A stretch of 22,270 nucleotides of DNA from Cyanobium sp. NIES-981 (GTDB lineage: Bacteria; Cyanobacteriota; Cyanobacteriia; PCC-6307; Cyanobiaceae): positions 1 through 22,270 of the forward strand of contig CAMDSS010000008.1 in NCBI GenBank assembly GCA_945907085.1. The letters are read 5' to 3'. Numbering within the stretch: position 1 is the first letter of the stretch; every line of letters begins with the position of its first letter. Positions 20,279-22,270 of the stretch are shown in pieces. Under the pieces are notes generated by a model. It was not told the DNA's origin, made no database searches, and was given only the letters and a program-made list of their open reading frames with translations. A program made the translations under genes and the position numbers.

Positions 20279-21430
20279 ATGGGCTCCATTGATTCCGCCT
20301 TTTTCCATCCTGCGATGACCGATCTGATGCCTGATCCGAGCACCGATCTGCCCGCCCTGCTGGGCCAAAGGCGTCGCATCCTGGTGACCGGCGGTGCGGG
20401 TTTTATCGGTGGTGCCCTGGTGCGCCGCTTGTTGGGCCAAAGCAGGGCGCTGGTGTTCAACCTGGATCGCTGCGGCTATGCCAGTGATCTCACAAGCATC
20501 AAGTCGCTGCCGCAGGCCGCCGAGCGCCATACCTTGCTCCGGGTCGACCTCGCCGATGCGACGGCCACCGCCGCTGCGGTGCGCCAGGCCGATCCAGATC
20601 TGGTGATGCACTTGGCCGCTGAAAGCCATGTGGACCGCTCAATCGATGGTCCAGGGGCCTTCATTGAGAGCAATGTGACGGGCACGTTCAACCTGCTCCA
20701 GGCGGTACGGGCCCATTGGGATGGGTTGGCAGGTGAAAGGCGCGAGGGTTTTCGTTTTCACCACATCAGTACCGATGAGGTGTTCGGTTCCCTTGGCAAA
20801 ACGGGCCGCTTCTGTGAAACCACCCCCTATGACCCCCGCTCGCCCTATTCGGCCAGCAAGGCCGCCAGCGACCACCTGGTGAACGCCTGGCACCACACCT
20901 ACGGCCTGCCGGTGGTTCTCACGAATTGCTCCAACAATTACGGCCCTTGGCAGTTCCCCGAGAAGTTGATCCCGGTGGTGATCCTTAAGGCGGTGGCCGG
21001 CGAGCCGATACCGCTTTACGGCGATGGGGCCAACGTGCGCGATTGGCTCTTCGTGGAAGACCACGTCGAGGCCCTGCTCCTGGCGGCCACCCGGGGGACT
21101 TTGGGGGAGAGCTATTGCGTGGGGGGCCATGGAGAAAGGTCCAACAAACAGGTGGTGGAGGCGATCTGCGTCCTGCTCGATCAGCGGCTGCCGGCCGGAG
21201 CCCCCCATGCCCGGCTGATCACGCCCGTGGCCGATCGGCCTGGCCACGACCGGCGCTATGCGATTGATCCCACCAAGATCAGCACCGAGCTGGGCTGGCA
21301 GCCGCGCCACAATTTTGAGCAGGGTTTGGCGGCCACCGTCGACTGGTATCTGGACCATCTGCCCTGGTGCCAGACGGTGTGCGCGCGTGCCGGCTACCAG
21401 GGCGAGCGGATTGGCGTAGCAGCGATTTGA
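20279..21430 (+). CDS. rfbB: dTDP-glucose 4,6-dehydratase
   Basis: RfbB (RmlB) converts dTDP-glucose to dTDP-4-keto-6-deoxyglucose using bound NAD, the second pathway step. Motifs are ILVTGGAGFIGGALVRRLL (about 38-56), HLAAESHVDRSIDGP, HISTDEVFGSLG (catalytic Thr-Asp-Glu) and YSASKAASDHLV (Tyr-x-x-x-Lys), then TNCSNNYGPWQFPEKLIP and GDGANVRDWLFVEDH. The final part includes RPGHDRRYAIDPTKISTELGW. At 383 residues it is about 20-30 longer than usual, entirely at the N-terminus. The ATG at 20279 abuts the rfbD stop and fits coupling, but the ATG at 20315 would give a more typical length. It completes the set A, C, D and B needed for dTDP-L-rhamnose, the donor for O-antigen or capsule rhamnose. 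Confidence 0.96.
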   Translation: MGSIDSAFFHPAMTDLMPDPSTDLPALLGQRRRILVTGGAGFIGGALVRRLLGQSRALVFNLDRCGYASDLTSIKSLPQAAERHTLLRVDLADATATAAAVRQADPDLVMHLAAESHVDRSIDGPGAFIESNVTGTFNLLQAVRAHWDGLAGERREGFRFHHISTDEVFGSLGKTGRFCETTPYDPRSPYSASKAASDHLVNAWHHTYGLPVVLTNCSNNYGPWQFPEKLIPVVILKAVAGEPIPLYGDGANVRDWLFVEDHVEALLLAATRGTLGESYCVGGHGERSNKQVVEAICVLLDQRLPAGAPHARLITPVADRPGHDRRYAIDPTKISTELGWQPRHNFEQGLAATVDWYLDHLPWCQTVCARAGYQGERIGVAAI

Positions 21431-21436
21431 CCGAGG

Positions 21437-21451
21437 GCACCCCCGTGGTGC
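21437..21451 (+). terminator. Short hairpin after rfbB
   Basis: GCACC (21437-21441) pairs with GGTGC (21447-21451) around CCCGT, 7 bp after the rfbB stop and 42 bp before the tRNA. The stem is only 5 bp with no T run, so termination is doubtful. Confidence 0.22.
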
Positions 21452-21493
21452 AAGCTCAATGAGTCGGCAGAGAACGTCAGTTCAGGCCGGCAT

Positions 21494-21565
21494 GCGGATG
21501 TAGCTCAGTGGTAGAGCATCTCCTTGCCAAGGAGAGGGTCGAGAGTTCGAATCTCTTCATCCGCT
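21494..21565 (+). tRNA. tRNA-Gly (GCC anticodon)
   Basis: A full cloverleaf is visible. The acceptor stem GCGGATG pairs with CATCCGC. The D arm contains TAGCTCAGTGGTAGAGC. The anticodon stem CTCC/GGAG carries the loop TTGCCAA, giving anticodon GCC for glycine. The T arm GAGAG-TTCGAAT-CTCTT has the invariant TTCGA, and the discriminator base is T. The length is 72 nt with no encoded CCA. It sits between the rfb operon and the convergent acetyltransferase gene, whose stop is only 4 bp away. Confidence 0.96.
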
Positions 21566-21569
21566 TGAT

Positions 21570-22043
21570 TCAATTCCCTCCTGTCTCAAGGGCGATCAAT
21601 TCATTGCTTTTAAGCAGCATCAGTTGCTGGTTGCCCATGGGTTTAAAGCCCAATTGGCTGTAAAAGCCCACGCTGTTGGTGGTCATCAGATAGGTGCGCT
21701 CCACATGTTTTAGGGCTGGGGCCTGCAGCAGGGTTTCCACGATGCGGCGTCCAAGCCCTTGGCCCTGGTGGTTGCTATCCACCACCACATCCCAGAGCAC
21801 GGCCCGATAGAGGCCGTCGCTGGTGGCCCGGCCGAAGCCAATCAAGGCCCCACCCTGCCAACTGCTGACGATGGCTTGGCTGCCCTGAAGCATTTGCCTG
21901 AGGGCTTTGCGGCTCCGGCCCTGGGCCCAAAAGCTGTGCCCATCAAGCAACTGCTGCAGCTGGTGCAGGCCCCTTGGTTGTAGCTGTAGCCGCCAGGCCC
22001 CTGGCCCATGGCAGATCACCGAGATGGCTTCAGCGTTGGCCAT
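21570..22043 (-). CDS. GNAT-family N-acetyltransferase, Ycf52-like
   Basis: The 157-residue product is a GNAT acetyltransferase that moves acetyl from acetyl-CoA to an amine; its acceptor is unknown. The core is visible: WDVVVDSNHQGQGLGRRIVETLL (84-106), in which Q93-G94-Q95-G96-L97-G98 forms the pyrophosphate-binding loop, then TTNSVGFYSQLGFKPM (121-136), the usual C-terminal N-x-x-x-x-FYxxLGF motif. The spacing and WDVVV recall the Ycf52 proteins of plastids and their cyanobacterial relatives, but I do not assign the name firmly. The ATG at 22043 is preferred; eight further residues upstream are possible. It is divergent from secA (102 bp) and runs toward tRNA-Gly with no terminator between. 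A -10-like AATAAT sits at 22084-22079. Confidence 0.88.
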   Translation of the reverse strand: MANAEAISVICHGPGAWRLQLQPRGLHQLQQLLDGHSFWAQGRSRKALRQMLQGSQAIVSSWQGGALIGFGRATSDGLYRAVLWDVVVDSNHQGQGLGRRIVETLLQAPALKHVERTYLMTTNSVGFYSQLGFKPMGNQQLMLLKSNELIALETGGN

Positions 22044-22078
22044 GGCATCCCCGATCAAGGCCCACACCCTGCAGCGTC

Positions 22079-22084
22079 ATTATT
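22079..22084 (-). promoter_or_regulatory. Candidate -10 of the acetyltransferase gene
   Basis: AATAAT on the minus strand is a 5/6 match to TATAAT, 35 bp upstream of the ATG, in GC-rich DNA. The expected -35 position reads GAAGCC and is poor. The 102-bp gap also holds a GCCGG-AAA-CCGGC hairpin and must contain the secA promoter, which I could not place. Confidence 0.3.
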
Positions 22085-22145
22085 CTGCCCGGCCGGAAAC
22101 CGGCTTCAGTAGGCTGGTGATACAGGTTTGGTAGGCCGTTTTCCC

Positions 22146-22270
22146 ATGCTCAAGCTGCTGCTGGGTGATCCCAATGCCCGCAAGCTGAAGCGCTACCAGC
22201 CCCTGGTCTCCGACATCAACCTGCTGGAGGAGGAGATCGCTCCCCTCAGCGATGACGAGCTGCGCGGGCT
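22146..22270 (+). CDS. secA: Preprotein translocase ATPase SecA, N-terminal fragment (3' truncated by window edge)
   Basis: SecA is the motor ATPase that drives preproteins through SecYEG in the plasma and thylakoid membranes. Only 41 full codons are visible. MLKLLLGDPNARKLKRYQP and VSDINLLEEEIAPLSDDELRG match the conserved N-terminal helix of cyanobacterial and plastid SecA: L-x-G-D-P-N-x-R-x-[LV]-K-x-[YL]-x-P, then I-N-x-L-E, then L-[ST]-D-[ED]-E-L. The DEAD motor motifs lie beyond the window. The ATG at 22146 is in the expected place; no Shine-Dalgarno is obvious. It is divergent from the acetyltransferase gene. Confidence 0.93.
   Translation, partial: MLKLLLGDPNARKLKRYQPLVSDINLLEEEIAPLSDDELRG

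Noticed and set aside
21494..21565. Partial duplicate of tRNA-Gly as an attachment site within the window
   Set aside because: I searched by eye for its 3' end near the ribH-rfbA junction and elsewhere and found none.
1..22270. CRISPR array, insertion sequence or prophage
   Set aside because: There are no regularly spaced repeats, transposase or integrase motifs, or phage genes in any frame; genes are contiguous housekeeping or operon genes apart from vapBC.

Overview
The window is a dense stretch of picocyanobacterial chromosome, most like the high-GC Cyanobium/Synechococcus (alpha-cyanobacterial) lineage. The cyanobacterial markers are psbZ (a photosystem II subunit), the plastid-shared families Ycf23 and a Ycf52-like acetyltransferase, a four-ACT-domain aspartate kinase and a DUF1400-type hydrolase. 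Genes are tightly packed. The longest gap is about 184 bp, so no stretch above 300 bp lacks a gene. No CRISPR array, insertion sequence, prophage or rRNA is visible.

Layout. (1) 1-3524, plus strand: the end of asd, then dapA (both lysine/diaminopimelate synthesis, overlapping 4 bp at a UUG start), then the RNase J gene. (2) 3533-5133, minus strand: a TPR-like hypothetical gene and tilS (tRNA-Ile lysidine synthase), which diverges from ycf23 across only 12 bp. (3) 5146-9633, plus strand: ycf23, uvrB (nucleotide excision repair) and an exported DUF1400 alpha/beta hydrolase. (4) 9647-12562, minus strand: lysC (aspartate kinase) and holA (DNA polymerase III delta). (5) cobH (cobalamin synthesis, plus) converges on mutS (mismatch repair, minus). 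(6) 16184-16803, minus strand: a vapBC-type toxin-antitoxin pair lies directly upstream of mutS and diverges from psbZ. (7) psbZ and ribH (riboflavin synthesis), plus strand. (8) 17882-21430: a four-gene rfbA-C-D-B operon for dTDP-L-rhamnose. (9) tRNA-Gly(GCC), a convergent GNAT acetyltransferase gene, and the first 41 codons of secA.

How the genes relate. asd, dapA and lysC supply consecutive early steps of the aspartate-to-lysine/DAP pathway, though lysC is on the opposite strand about 8 kb away. uvrB, mutS and holA are replication and repair genes. The rfb operon makes the complete activated L-rhamnose donor for surface polysaccharide and looks like the most island-like part of the window.

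No wholly new multigene system is evident. The most noteworthy signals are: (a) a decayed, ungapped second copy of the 3' end of ribH immediately upstream of rfbA, probably a scar of the event that placed the rfb operon there; (b) a perfect 9-bp inverted repeat framing a candidate promoter of the toxin-antitoxin pair; (c) an Arg-rich C-terminal tail on RNase J resembling the PNPase-binding nonapeptide known from cyanobacterial RNase E; (d) a candidate beta-clamp-binding pentapeptide in the N-terminal extension of MutS, which lacks the usual C-terminal one; (e) an in-frame 18-bp tandem duplication in cobH.
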